Assembly: GCF_000716715.1 (NCBI RefSeq)
Contig: NZ_JNYJ01000016.1
Span: 114,516 to 178,515, forward strand
Source of the DNA: Dactylosporangium aurantiacum
GTDB lineage: Bacteria; Actinomycetota; Actinomycetes; Mycobacteriales; Micromonosporaceae
Direction of reading: 5' to 3'
DNA length: 64,000 nt
How positions within the stretch are numbered: position 1 is the stretch's first letter; each line of letters starts with the position of its first letter. The notes beneath the pieces are model-generated. The model did no database searches, had not been told where the DNA came from, and saw only the letters and a program-made list of their open reading frames with translations. Of this stretch, positions 8,750-16,031 are shown one piece after another. Position numbers and translations under genes: made by a program.

Positions 8750-9829
8750 ATGACCGAACGACCCCGCACGATCCGCACGGCCGGTGCGCTCGCCGACGCC
8801 GGACTGGTCACGACGGACGCGGTGACCGCCGTCGAAGCAGTCGCGCAGCGGTACGCGATCAGCCTCACCCCGACCATGCGGCAGCGCATCGCCGGTGGCC
8901 CCGACGACCCGGTGGCGCTGCAGTTCGTGCCCCGCGCCGAGGAGCTCGACACCGCCGACGACGAGCTCACCGACCCGATCGGCGACGCCGCGTTCACGCC
9001 GGTGCCGGGCATCACCCACCGCTACCGTGACCGGGTGCTGCTCAAGCCGCTGCACGTGTGTCCCGTCTACTGCCGTTTCTGCTTCCGCCGCGAGGCGGTC
9101 GGCCCCGGTCAGGGGTTGCTGAGCGACACGGACCTGCAGGGCGCGTACGCGTACGTCCGCGCGCACCCGGAGATCTGGGAGGTCATCCTGACCGGCGGCG
9201 ACCCGTTGATCCTGTCGCCCGACCGGCTTCGCGCCATCGTCACCACGCTCGCCGGGATCGAGCACGTCGGGGTGGTGCGGGTGCACACCCGCGTCCCGGT
9301 CGTGGCGCCGGAGCGGATCACCGACGACCTGGTCGACGCGTTGAGCGCCGACACACCCGTGTGGATCGTCGTGCACTGCAATCACCGCCAGGAGCTCGGG
9401 CCGGACGCCGCCGACGCGCTGCGCCGCCTGTCCCGCGGGGGCATCCCCCTGCTGAGCCAGACGGTGTTGCTCAAAGGCGTCAACGACAGTGCCGGGGTGC
9501 TCGAGGAGCTGTTCCGGGCGCTGGTCCGGCTGCGGGTCAAGCCGTACTACCTGCACCAGGCCGACCTCGCTCCGGGCACCGGGCACTTCCGCACGACGAT
9601 CGCGGCCGGCCAGGAGCTCGTCCGCCAGTTGCGCGGGCCCGTCTCGGGTCTGTGCCAGCCGACGTACGTGCTGGACCTGCCGGGCGGGCACGGCAAGGTG
9701 CCGATCGCGGCGAGCCAGCTGGCCCGGGACGCCGACGGGTATCTGGTCACCGCCCCTGACGGCACCGTCCACCGCTACGCACCCCGGCATGTCATGGCCA
9801 CGACCGCGCCGGCCGGGGCCGGCACATGA
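8750..9829 (+). CDS. Lysine 2,3-aminomutase-family radical SAM/PLP enzyme
   Basis: A 359-residue protein of the KamA family. The 4Fe-4S/SAM motif is Cys104-x3-Cys108-x2-Cys111 (CPVYCRFC). The PLP lysine is Lys316 in PGGHGK. Asp272 (QADL) and Asp309 (VLDL) sit where clostridial lysine 2,3-aminomutase has the two Asp residues that hold the lysine epsilon-amine. This favours L-lysine to L-beta-lysine conversion over a glutamate 2,3-aminomutase or EpmB-like role. It is shorter than the clostridial enzyme and near EpmB in size. The ATG at 8750 follows a perfect AGGAGG (8738-8743), which rules out the upstream in-frame ATG at 8651. It is the first gene of a six-gene overlapping operon. Confidence 0.87.
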   Translation: MTERPRTIRTAGALADAGLVTTDAVTAVEAVAQRYAISLTPTMRQRIAGGPDDPVALQFVPRAEELDTADDELTDPIGDAAFTPVPGITHRYRDRVLLKPLHVCPVYCRFCFRREAVGPGQGLLSDTDLQGAYAYVRAHPEIWEVILTGGDPLILSPDRLRAIVTTLAGIEHVGVVRVHTRVPVVAPERITDDLVDALSADTPVWIVVHCNHRQELGPDAADALRRLSRGGIPLLSQTVLLKGVNDSAGVLEELFRALVRLRVKPYYLHQADLAPGTGHFRTTIAAGQELVRQLRGPVSGLCQPTYVLDLPGGHGKVPIAASQLARDADGYLVTAPDGTVHRYAPRHVMATTAPAGAGT

Positions 9830-10944
9830 GCCAGGTACCCGCGATCACGCTGCTGGACCCCGGCGCGGCCTGCTCCGCCGTCCGGTGGGACGTCCCGGCA
9901 CTCACCACCGCGGTCGCCTGGCAGGCCGTAGCGGCGACCGCCGCCGGCGACGGCACCGGGTCGGTCAAGGTGTTCCAGGGCGGCCGGCCGGCCTCGTCGC
10001 GTGTCCTGCGGCCGGACCCGGCGCAGCCGGGAGCCACGGGCCGGTCCGGCGTGGAGCGGTTCCTGGCGCTTCCGGGTCCGACGTTCTGCTATGCCCGTGA
10101 CGTCCAGGCATGGCATCGACCCCTGTTCGAGGCGATGGTCGAGGCGCTCACGCCGCACCTGATGTCCGGCGGCCTGGGCAGTGGTCCTGTCGAGACCGAG
10201 GTCTTCGCCGGCGACTACCAGCGGACCCCGGGCGGGGTGCACCGGGAGGCGTGCTCGAACGTGCACCTGGTGCTCGCGGGCGCCAAGACCATGCACCTGT
10301 GGACCGGCGACGACTGGATGCCGCCCGGCGTCCTGCGACGCGGCGACGTCGCGGCCGGCGCCGGTACCCGGGAGGAGTACCTGCCGACGCTGAACCCGGC
10401 CGTCGCGCTGGCCGCGGGCCGGTCGTTGACCGGTGGGCCGGGACAGGGTTTCGCGTGGGTCGCCGGCACCTGGCACGTGGCCGAGACCCACGGGCCCTCC
10501 GCCGCGCTGAACATCGCGATGTACCAGCACGGGCTCGGCGCGGAACCGTCGCTTCCCGTCTGGGGTGACCGCCTCGACGGCGCCGTGCCGGCGTCGTTCC
10601 TGGACGACTACCGGCGCCACGTCGGTGCCGGCGCGATGCCGCTCGCCGCGCTCCTCGGGCGGCTGTCCGCCCTCGGCATGCGGCCCGCCGCCGTCCACCG
10701 CCGCCCGGGTCCGGTGCGCACCGTCCGGCGCGGGCTCGCCGTGCCGATCCTCTGGGTCCGGCCCGCTCCAGGCGAGCTGTTCGTGGCGACGCTCGGCGCG
10801 GTACGGCGGCTGCCGCCGCGGACACCCGTCGACTGGCTCGCCGAACGGTGGGAGCGGGCCGAACTGACCGTGCCGGAGGAGGCCGCCGGGCTCGCCGGTT
10901 GGCTGTGCCTGCAGGGCGCGCTCGAAGCAAAGGGGGAACGGTGA
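9826..10944 (+). CDS. JmjC/cupin-like Fe(II)/2-oxoglutarate-type oxygenase
   Basis: A 372-residue protein. A facial triad is visible as His139-x-Glu141 (GGVHREACSN) and His217 (GTWHVAE), with KTMHLW and NIAMYQ as the expected neighbouring beta-strands of a JmjC/Cupin_4 double-stranded beta-helix. Such enzymes hydroxylate amino acids, peptides or protein side chains. The start ATG overlaps the aminomutase stop by 4 nt (ATGA), which implies translational coupling. By context a lysine, beta-lysine or peptide derivative is a plausible substrate. The C-terminal third (about 280-372) resembles the helical or winged-helix extension common in these oxygenases. The substrate is not deducible. Confidence 0.72.
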   Translation: MSQVPAITLLDPGAACSAVRWDVPALTTAVAWQAVAATAAGDGTGSVKVFQGGRPASSRVLRPDPAQPGATGRSGVERFLALPGPTFCYARDVQAWHRPLFEAMVEALTPHLMSGGLGSGPVETEVFAGDYQRTPGGVHREACSNVHLVLAGAKTMHLWTGDDWMPPGVLRRGDVAAGAGTREEYLPTLNPAVALAAGRSLTGGPGQGFAWVAGTWHVAETHGPSAALNIAMYQHGLGAEPSLPVWGDRLDGAVPASFLDDYRRHVGAGAMPLAALLGRLSALGMRPAAVHRRPGPVRTVRRGLAVPILWVRPAPGELFVATLGAVRRLPPRTPVDWLAERWERAELTVPEEAAGLAGWLCLQGALEAKGER

Positions 10945-11669
10945 ACACGAACACGACGCCGGCCTGGGACGAGTCCGACACCGCGGCGTTTCTGCGGTAC
11001 GCCGACGTGTTCGTGCCACGCCGCGCCGAACAGTTCCGGATCGTCTGCGCACTGCTGCGCGACCTGCCGCACCCGAGCGTGCTCGAGCTCGGCTGCGGCG
11101 ACGGCGCGCTGACCGAGACGATCATCCGGCAGCGGCCGGACATCGCGGTCACCGCCGTGGACGCGGCGGGCACGATGCTCGCGGCGGCGCGGCGGCGCCT
11201 CGCGGACGTGCCCGCGCACGTGCGGTTCGTGCACGCCGACCTCCGTGATCAGCACTGGCGGACCGGGCGGTACGGCGCGGTGGTGACGTCGCTCGCCGTC
11301 CATCACCTCGACGACGACGCCAAACGGCACCTGTTCGGCTCGGTCCTCGAAATGCTCCGTCCAGGGGGGATCTACGTGCAGTGCGACCTGATCGAACCGG
11401 CCGCGGAGGTGACCCGGCGGGTGGCCGCGGAGCAGTGGGACCACCTCGTCGAGGAGCAGGCCGCGACGGCGCCCGCCGGCCGCGAGGCGGCGGACGCGTT
11501 CCACGACAGTCAATGGAACACGTTCCGCTACCCGGACCCGGTCGACCAGCCGGCACCCGTGAGCGCCCAGCTCGGCTGGCTCGCCGCCGCGGGTTTCGAG
11601 GGCGTCGACGTCTGCTGGGCGGCGGCCGGGCACGCGGTGCTCGCGGCCACCCGTGGCACGGCGGGGTGA
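10941..11669 (+). CDS. Class I SAM-dependent methyltransferase
   Basis: A 242-residue Rossmann-fold methyltransferase. Motif I VLELGCGDG is at 47-55, the acidic loop VTAVDAA follows about 20 residues later, and the post-motif VVTSLAVHHLDD and LRPGGIYVQCD match small-molecule methyltransferases of the ubiE/Tam type. The start is the GTG at 10941, whose last two bases form the TGA of the oxygenase gene (GTGA overlap), with AGGGGG just upstream. Its place between the oxygenase and the ATP-grasp ligase suggests O- or N-methylation of the pathway intermediate. Confidence 0.85.
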   Translation: MNTNTTPAWDESDTAAFLRYADVFVPRRAEQFRIVCALLRDLPHPSVLELGCGDGALTETIIRQRPDIAVTAVDAAGTMLAAARRRLADVPAHVRFVHADLRDQHWRTGRYGAVVTSLAVHHLDDDAKRHLFGSVLEMLRPGGIYVQCDLIEPAAEVTRRVAAEQWDHLVEEQAATAPAGREAADAFHDSQWNTFRYPDPVDQPAPVSAQLGWLAAAGFEGVDVCWAAAGHAVLAATRGTAG

Positions 11670-11674
11670 GGCGG

Positions 11675-12928
11675 ATGTCTGCCGGCAGCGCGCGCGTGTA
11701 CCTGGCCAATCTCGTCAACACCGTCATGATCGAGCAGCCGCCGCCCGGGTACGCCCGTGCCATGGCCGCGGTCACCCCGCGCAAGCTGTGGCTCGCCGAG
11801 CCAGGCGACTGCGTGGTGACCCTGGCACCGTGCAGCGGCGCGTTCCGCGACTACGTGGCCGGAGTGACCCGGACCCCGCCGGACAGCGTCGATCTGATCG
11901 CCCCGCGGGAGGTCATGCCCGTCCATCCGGCGGACGTCGTCGCGGAACGGGACGCACTGACCCGGGTGGGGTCACGTGCGGTGCTCGTGCCGTTCGTCCT
12001 GGACCCGCCGGCGCTGGACCTCGCGGACCGGGCCGGCCTGAGCGTCCACCCGTACCACCGCCGACCGGGGCCGAGGACCGTGGAGGCCGTCCAGGTGATG
12101 AACACGAAGGCCGGTTTCCGCGCGGTGGCGGCGGGCCTCGGGCTGCCGGTGGCCGACGGCGGGTTCTCGGCCACGGCCGCCGACCTGACCCGCGACGTGG
12201 TGGGGTTCCTCCGCGACCACCCGAACGTCATCGTCAAGGTCAACCGGTCCTCGAACGGCCACGGCACCTTCGTGTGCGAAGCCGGCGACGGCCGTGCTGT
12301 CATCGAACAGCGGATCGCCCGGTCCGTCGCCGAGGCGCCGGCGCGCCGCTGCGGGTGGGTCTACGAGGAGTTCCTCGCGTTCGAGTCGATGCCGAGCGTC
12401 GAGCTGTTCGTCGACGACAGCGGCGTGCACGACTTCTACACCTGCGACCAGCGCACCCGGAACAACGCCTGGACCGGCATGGTGACACCGGCCGCCGCCT
12501 CGCCGGTGCTGCCGCGGCTCGCCGACGCCGCCGCCCGCATCGGTGCCTGGCTGCACACCGCCGGCTTCCGCGGGTACTTCGACGTCGACGGCGGTGTCGT
12601 CGGCAGCGCGTACGTGGTGACGGAGGCCAACGTCCGCCGGACCGGTGGCACGTACCTTCACCAGCTCGCGAGCCGCCTCACGCCGGCGGGCACGACCGCC
12701 CACTGGCGCGCCGACGTGCGGGCGGGCGCCACGGGCATGGACTTCGCCGCCGCGGTCACGGCCGTGCGGCGCGCCGGCCTCGACGACGCCACCGCGCCGG
12801 CGCGTGCCCTGCTCACCGTCGACACCCTCGCCGTGGACGGCAAGTGGCGGTACTTCGTCGTCGGCGGCAGCGACACGGCCGTCGCCGAGGCGGAGCGCAT
12901 CCTCGCCGACGTCCTGGGCCTCGAGTGA
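11675..12928 (+). CDS. Pre-ATP-grasp/PGM1-type ATP-grasp peptide ligase
   Basis: A 417-residue protein. The ATP-grasp core shows the nucleotide-binding Lys and glycine loop in VIVKVNRSSNGHGTFV (about residues 187-202), WVYEEFLAFES, and the metal-site motif VTEANVRRTGGT (about 312-323). The N-terminal 130 residues resemble the pre-ATP-grasp domain of PGM1-related ligases, which join an unusual amino acid to a peptide or amino acid in pheganomycin, resorcinomycin and ketomemicin biosynthesis. That sub-family call is from memory. A GTG at 11666 overlapping the methyltransferase stop would add three residues and is an alternative start. In this operon it would amide-bond beta-lysine or its derivative. 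Confidence 0.72.
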   Translation: MSAGSARVYLANLVNTVMIEQPPPGYARAMAAVTPRKLWLAEPGDCVVTLAPCSGAFRDYVAGVTRTPPDSVDLIAPREVMPVHPADVVAERDALTRVGSRAVLVPFVLDPPALDLADRAGLSVHPYHRRPGPRTVEAVQVMNTKAGFRAVAAGLGLPVADGGFSATAADLTRDVVGFLRDHPNVIVKVNRSSNGHGTFVCEAGDGRAVIEQRIARSVAEAPARRCGWVYEEFLAFESMPSVELFVDDSGVHDFYTCDQRTRNNAWTGMVTPAAASPVLPRLADAAARIGAWLHTAGFRGYFDVDGGVVGSAYVVTEANVRRTGGTYLHQLASRLTPAGTTAHWRADVRAGATGMDFAAAVTAVRRAGLDDATAPARALLTVDTLAVDGKWRYFVVGGSDTAVAEAERILADVLGLE

Positions 12929-13488
12929 TGCTGCACTCCGCGCTTCACCCCGGGTTCAGCCGTCTGCACGGGGCAGGCATCATCGCGCTGCGGGACGTGC
13001 CGGTCGGCACGGCTGTGTGGTGGCCGTGCCCGCGGTGCACCGTCCTGCCGATCGGGCAGCAGGCGGCCACCCCGCCGGACGTGCTGAGCTGGCTGGCGGA
13101 GTACGGTTACCGGCGCGCCGACGGTGGCCTCATCGCCCCGTGCCGCGGCGCGCATCTGCTCAACCACTCGTGCGACGCGGCCGTCCTGGACGTGGGGCTG
13201 TCCGTCGGGATCGCGGTCCGGGACATCGCCCGCGGTGAGGAGGTGACCTGCGACTACCGGGCGTTCCGCTACGAGGACCCGTGGACGTTCGCCTGCCTGT
13301 GCGGCACCGCGCGATGCACCGGCACCGTCTCCGCCACCGTCGGGGAACCGCCGCCGGAGCTGACCGAGTCCTGGTCGGCCCGGCTGGTGCCGGCGATCGC
13401 CGCGGCGGCGTCGGTCCCGCAGGAGACGACCGTCCTCGGCGGCGACATTCACGGCGTCACGGGCTGGAGGCCCGGCCATGTCGGCTAG
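12928..13488 (+). CDS. SET-domain methyltransferase with post-SET zinc motif
   Basis: A 186-residue protein. SET signatures run in order: the SAM-binding GAGIIALRDVPVGT (15-28), NHSC (79-82), the pseudoknot strand IAVRDIARGEEVTCDY (95-110) and a post-SET cluster Cys123-x-Cys125-x4-Cys130, the eukaryote-like CxCx4C arrangement. SET enzymes methylate lysine epsilon-amines of proteins. Here, inside an operon with a lysine aminomutase and a ligase, the target could be lysine/beta-lysine or the ligated peptide. The start ATG overlaps the ATP-grasp stop (TGATG). The frame continues 11 nt into the next gene. It is short, with a minimal SET-I insert. Confidence 0.8.
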   Translation: MLHSALHPGFSRLHGAGIIALRDVPVGTAVWWPCPRCTVLPIGQQAATPPDVLSWLAEYGYRRADGGLIAPCRGAHLLNHSCDAAVLDVGLSVGIAVRDIARGEEVTCDYRAFRYEDPWTFACLCGTARCTGTVSATVGEPPPELTESWSARLVPAIAAAASVPQETTVLGGDIHGVTGWRPGHVG

Positions 13489-15205
13489 CGGCGGCGGCCC
13501 GCCCGGGCTCAAGGCGGCCGAACTCGTCGCCGGCCTGCGGTCCGGGGCGGTTCGCGACGAGCCCGCGTACGTCACCCTGATCCGGCTGCTGACGCTCGAC
13601 GGGCGGCTGCCGTTCGACACCGCCGCGGGTGCCCTCACCGCCCGTGCCCGTAGCGTCCTGCGCCTGGTGACGGGTGAGGAGGCACTGCGGATCACGGACC
13701 CGTCCCGGCGCGACACCGGCGGTGTGTTCGTCGCCCTGTCGGCGCAGGGCCGGCTGCAGCTGCTCGACCGGCCCCCGGCCGGCACCGAGGTCATCGGGCG
13801 CCTGCCGTTGCCCCGTGCCCTCCTCGATCGCGTCGACGAGGCGGTGGCCGACTGGGTGCTGCACGAGCGTGCGGAGCAGCGCCACCTTGACCGGCTGCTG
13901 CGGCGGTGGCACCGGGCGGGCGAGCTGACCGCCAGGGTCGAGCAGGTCGCGGACTGGGTCGAGCGGGTCGAGACGGTGCTGGTCTATGTCGGGGAGGACG
14001 TCTTCTCGCGCTCGGACGCCGGCACGAACACCCTGCTGCGCGACGGTGTGCTGCACCGTCTCGGCACCCGTGCGCCGGACGCCTGGACGGCTCCTGAGCG
14101 GCTCTTCGTCTGCGCCGCGCAGGTGCTGTTCGCCGCGGGACGGGCCATCCGCTTCGAGGAGTTCAACGGCCGGCAGCTCAGCGCGACCGGTCTGCGCGGC
14201 TGGCTGGTCACCACCTGGTTGCGGTACGCCAAAGCCCTCGGCCTCGACCCGCCCGACGACCTGCCGTCACGGTGCCCGTTCAGGTTGGCGCAGCAGGTCG
14301 GTGAGCTGGCCGACGCGGTGAACCGGTCGGACTCGATCCGGTTCCGGCGCATCGGCGGCCCGGTCTTCGCCAAGGAGGAGCGGGTCGTCGAACTGCCGCA
14401 CCGGGACCGCAGCCACGCCACGACCCCGCCGGCGGTCGGGCGTTGGGCGGCACGGCACCTCGGGCTCGACGTCGACGCGTCGCTGCCGGGCGAGCGTACG
14501 GTGCGCGCGGCCACCGCCGCGATCCTCACCTTGCCGCCCGCGGACTGCGAACGGCTGATGCCCGAGCTGCTCGAGGTCATCGTCCGGGCCGCCGTCGTCG
14601 ACCTCGGCGCCGACTACGCGATGTCGAGCGCGGTCAGGGACCTCGCCCGGCTGGCGCCCGGCGGTGCCAGCCGCGCCGCGGGCGTGCTGGAGCTGCGGAA
14701 ACCGGACTTCTTCTGCTGCGTGGTGCCGCATCCGGAGCTTCGCCGGCCGGCCGGCTCCGAGCTCGGCAGGATGCTGTGGCTGGTCGCCCAGCGGATGCAG
14801 TACAACCGCTGGCATTTCGCGCCCGGCGACTTCGACCGGCCGGAGATCCCGCGGCAGCGGCACTACTTCTTCCCGCCGGCGCTGCCGGACCTGGCCGAGC
14901 ACAGCGACCTGTGGCACGGCGGCCACGTCGCGGCAAGGGTACGGTTCTCGGTCCGGGCGCCCGGGGCGTCGCTGTGGCGTAGCCCGCTGCGGGTCCGTGG
15001 CAACGACTACCGCGGTTGCTTCGACATCCGCGCCGTGCGGATGGCCGGCGAGCCGTTCGTCCGTGCGGACCTGTGGACCGCCGTGCGCTACACCGGACTC
15101 GTCGACGCCATGTGGCGCACCGTCGCGGCGGCGGTGGACCAGGGACATCGGGTGCCGGCCATCACCGCGTTCGACGGGGGCTGGTACGAGCGTCGGCACC
15201 GGTAG
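13478..15205 (+). CDS. Protein of unknown function, last gene of the aminomutase operon
   Basis: A 575-residue protein whose start overlaps the SET gene by 11 nt, so it is surely in the same operon. I recognise no catalytic motif. It is mostly helical in appearance in the first 450 residues (Leu/Arg-rich, with DRVDEAVADW and HLDRLLRRWHRAGEL). A more beta-like C-terminal region of about 120 residues is rich in aromatic residues (RHYFFPPALPD, VRGNDYRGCFDIRAVRMAG, FDGGWYERRHR). There is no signal peptide and no clear membrane segment. It may be a scaffold, a transferase or an unrecognised condensing or tailoring enzyme. It ends 11 nt before the convergent hydrolase gene. Confidence 0.75.
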   Translation: MSASGGGPPGLKAAELVAGLRSGAVRDEPAYVTLIRLLTLDGRLPFDTAAGALTARARSVLRLVTGEEALRITDPSRRDTGGVFVALSAQGRLQLLDRPPAGTEVIGRLPLPRALLDRVDEAVADWVLHERAEQRHLDRLLRRWHRAGELTARVEQVADWVERVETVLVYVGEDVFSRSDAGTNTLLRDGVLHRLGTRAPDAWTAPERLFVCAAQVLFAAGRAIRFEEFNGRQLSATGLRGWLVTTWLRYAKALGLDPPDDLPSRCPFRLAQQVGELADAVNRSDSIRFRRIGGPVFAKEERVVELPHRDRSHATTPPAVGRWAARHLGLDVDASLPGERTVRAATAAILTLPPADCERLMPELLEVIVRAAVVDLGADYAMSSAVRDLARLAPGGASRAAGVLELRKPDFFCCVVPHPELRRPAGSELGRMLWLVAQRMQYNRWHFAPGDFDRPEIPRQRHYFFPPALPDLAEHSDLWHGGHVAARVRFSVRAPGASLWRSPLRVRGNDYRGCFDIRAVRMAGEPFVRADLWTAVRYTGLVDAMWRTVAAAVDQGHRVPAITAFDGGWYERRHR

Positions 15206-15216
15206 GCCGGCACCGT

Positions 15217-15999
15217 TCAGGCGTGCGCGGCCAGGTGGGCGTCGAGCAGTGCGTTGCAGGCCCCGGGCGCTTCGAGGTTGACCAGGTGCCCGGCGCCGCG
15301 CACCACGACCTTCCGGGCGAGCGGCATCCGTCGCTCCAGCGCCGCGGCGATCCGGTGGAAGTCCGGCAGGTCGTCGCGGCCGACGATGACGGTCGTCGGT
15401 GTGCCGATCTCGTCGAGGCGGTCCCACGTGCCGGTGTCCACCGGCCGGCGCACGTCGTCGTGCAACCAGTGCCAGCCCGAGTAGTCGCCGACCATCCTGG
15501 TCACGCGGTCCCAGGCGGTCCGGTGCCCGCGGGTGGTCCGGAACAGGTCGTGGTGCAGCCATCGACGCCGTGCGGCATCGAGGGAGTCAGGGCCGGCCTG
15601 GACGTCCCAGTCGATCCGGTGGCGGTAGCCGCCCACATCGGTGCCGATGAGCGCCAGGGAGCGCACCGCCCGCGGCCAGCGAAGCGCGTAGCTCAGCGCG
15701 ATCCGGCCGCCCATCGACAGGCCCACCAGATGTACCGCCGGGGCACCGAGCGCCGACAGCAGCGAGCGCAGATCGTCGGCGTGGTTGTACGGCCCGACCG
15801 GCGTCGTGGACCTGCCGAAGCCACGGCAGTCGTAGGTCAGCACCGTGCACGCCTGCCGGAACCGCCGGACCTGCGGAAACCACATCCGCTGGTCCAGCGT
15901 GAAGCCGTGGATGAAGACCACCCACGGTCCTGATCCCACCGAACGGTAGGCCAGGGACCCGCCGTCCAGCGCGACGGCACCGCGCACGGGCAGCATCAT
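15217..15999 (-). CDS. Alpha/beta-hydrolase
   Basis: A 260-residue classic alpha/beta-hydrolase. The oxyanion-hole motif is FIHGFTLD, the nucleophile elbow GLSMGG around residue 94, the acid in VGRDDLPDF and the catalytic His in GAGHLVN near the C-terminus. The fold covers esterases, lactonases and haloperoxidase-like enzymes, so the substrate is open. The first two codons are both ATG (15999 and 15996), and either may be used. It is divergent from the CHAT gene with only 32 nt between the starts, so the two promoters must overlap. Confidence 0.85.
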   Translation of the reverse strand: MMLPVRGAVALDGGSLAYRSVGSGPWVVFIHGFTLDQRMWFPQVRRFRQACTVLTYDCRGFGRSTTPVGPYNHADDLRSLLSALGAPAVHLVGLSMGGRIALSYALRWPRAVRSLALIGTDVGGYRHRIDWDVQAGPDSLDAARRRWLHHDLFRTTRGHRTAWDRVTRMVGDYSGWHWLHDDVRRPVDTGTWDRLDEIGTPTTVIVGRDDLPDFHRIAAALERRMPLARKVVVRGAGHLVNLEAPGACNALLDAHLAAHA

Positions 16000-16031
16000 A
16001 AGCGCTGCCGCGCCGCTGTTACGGTGCGAGC

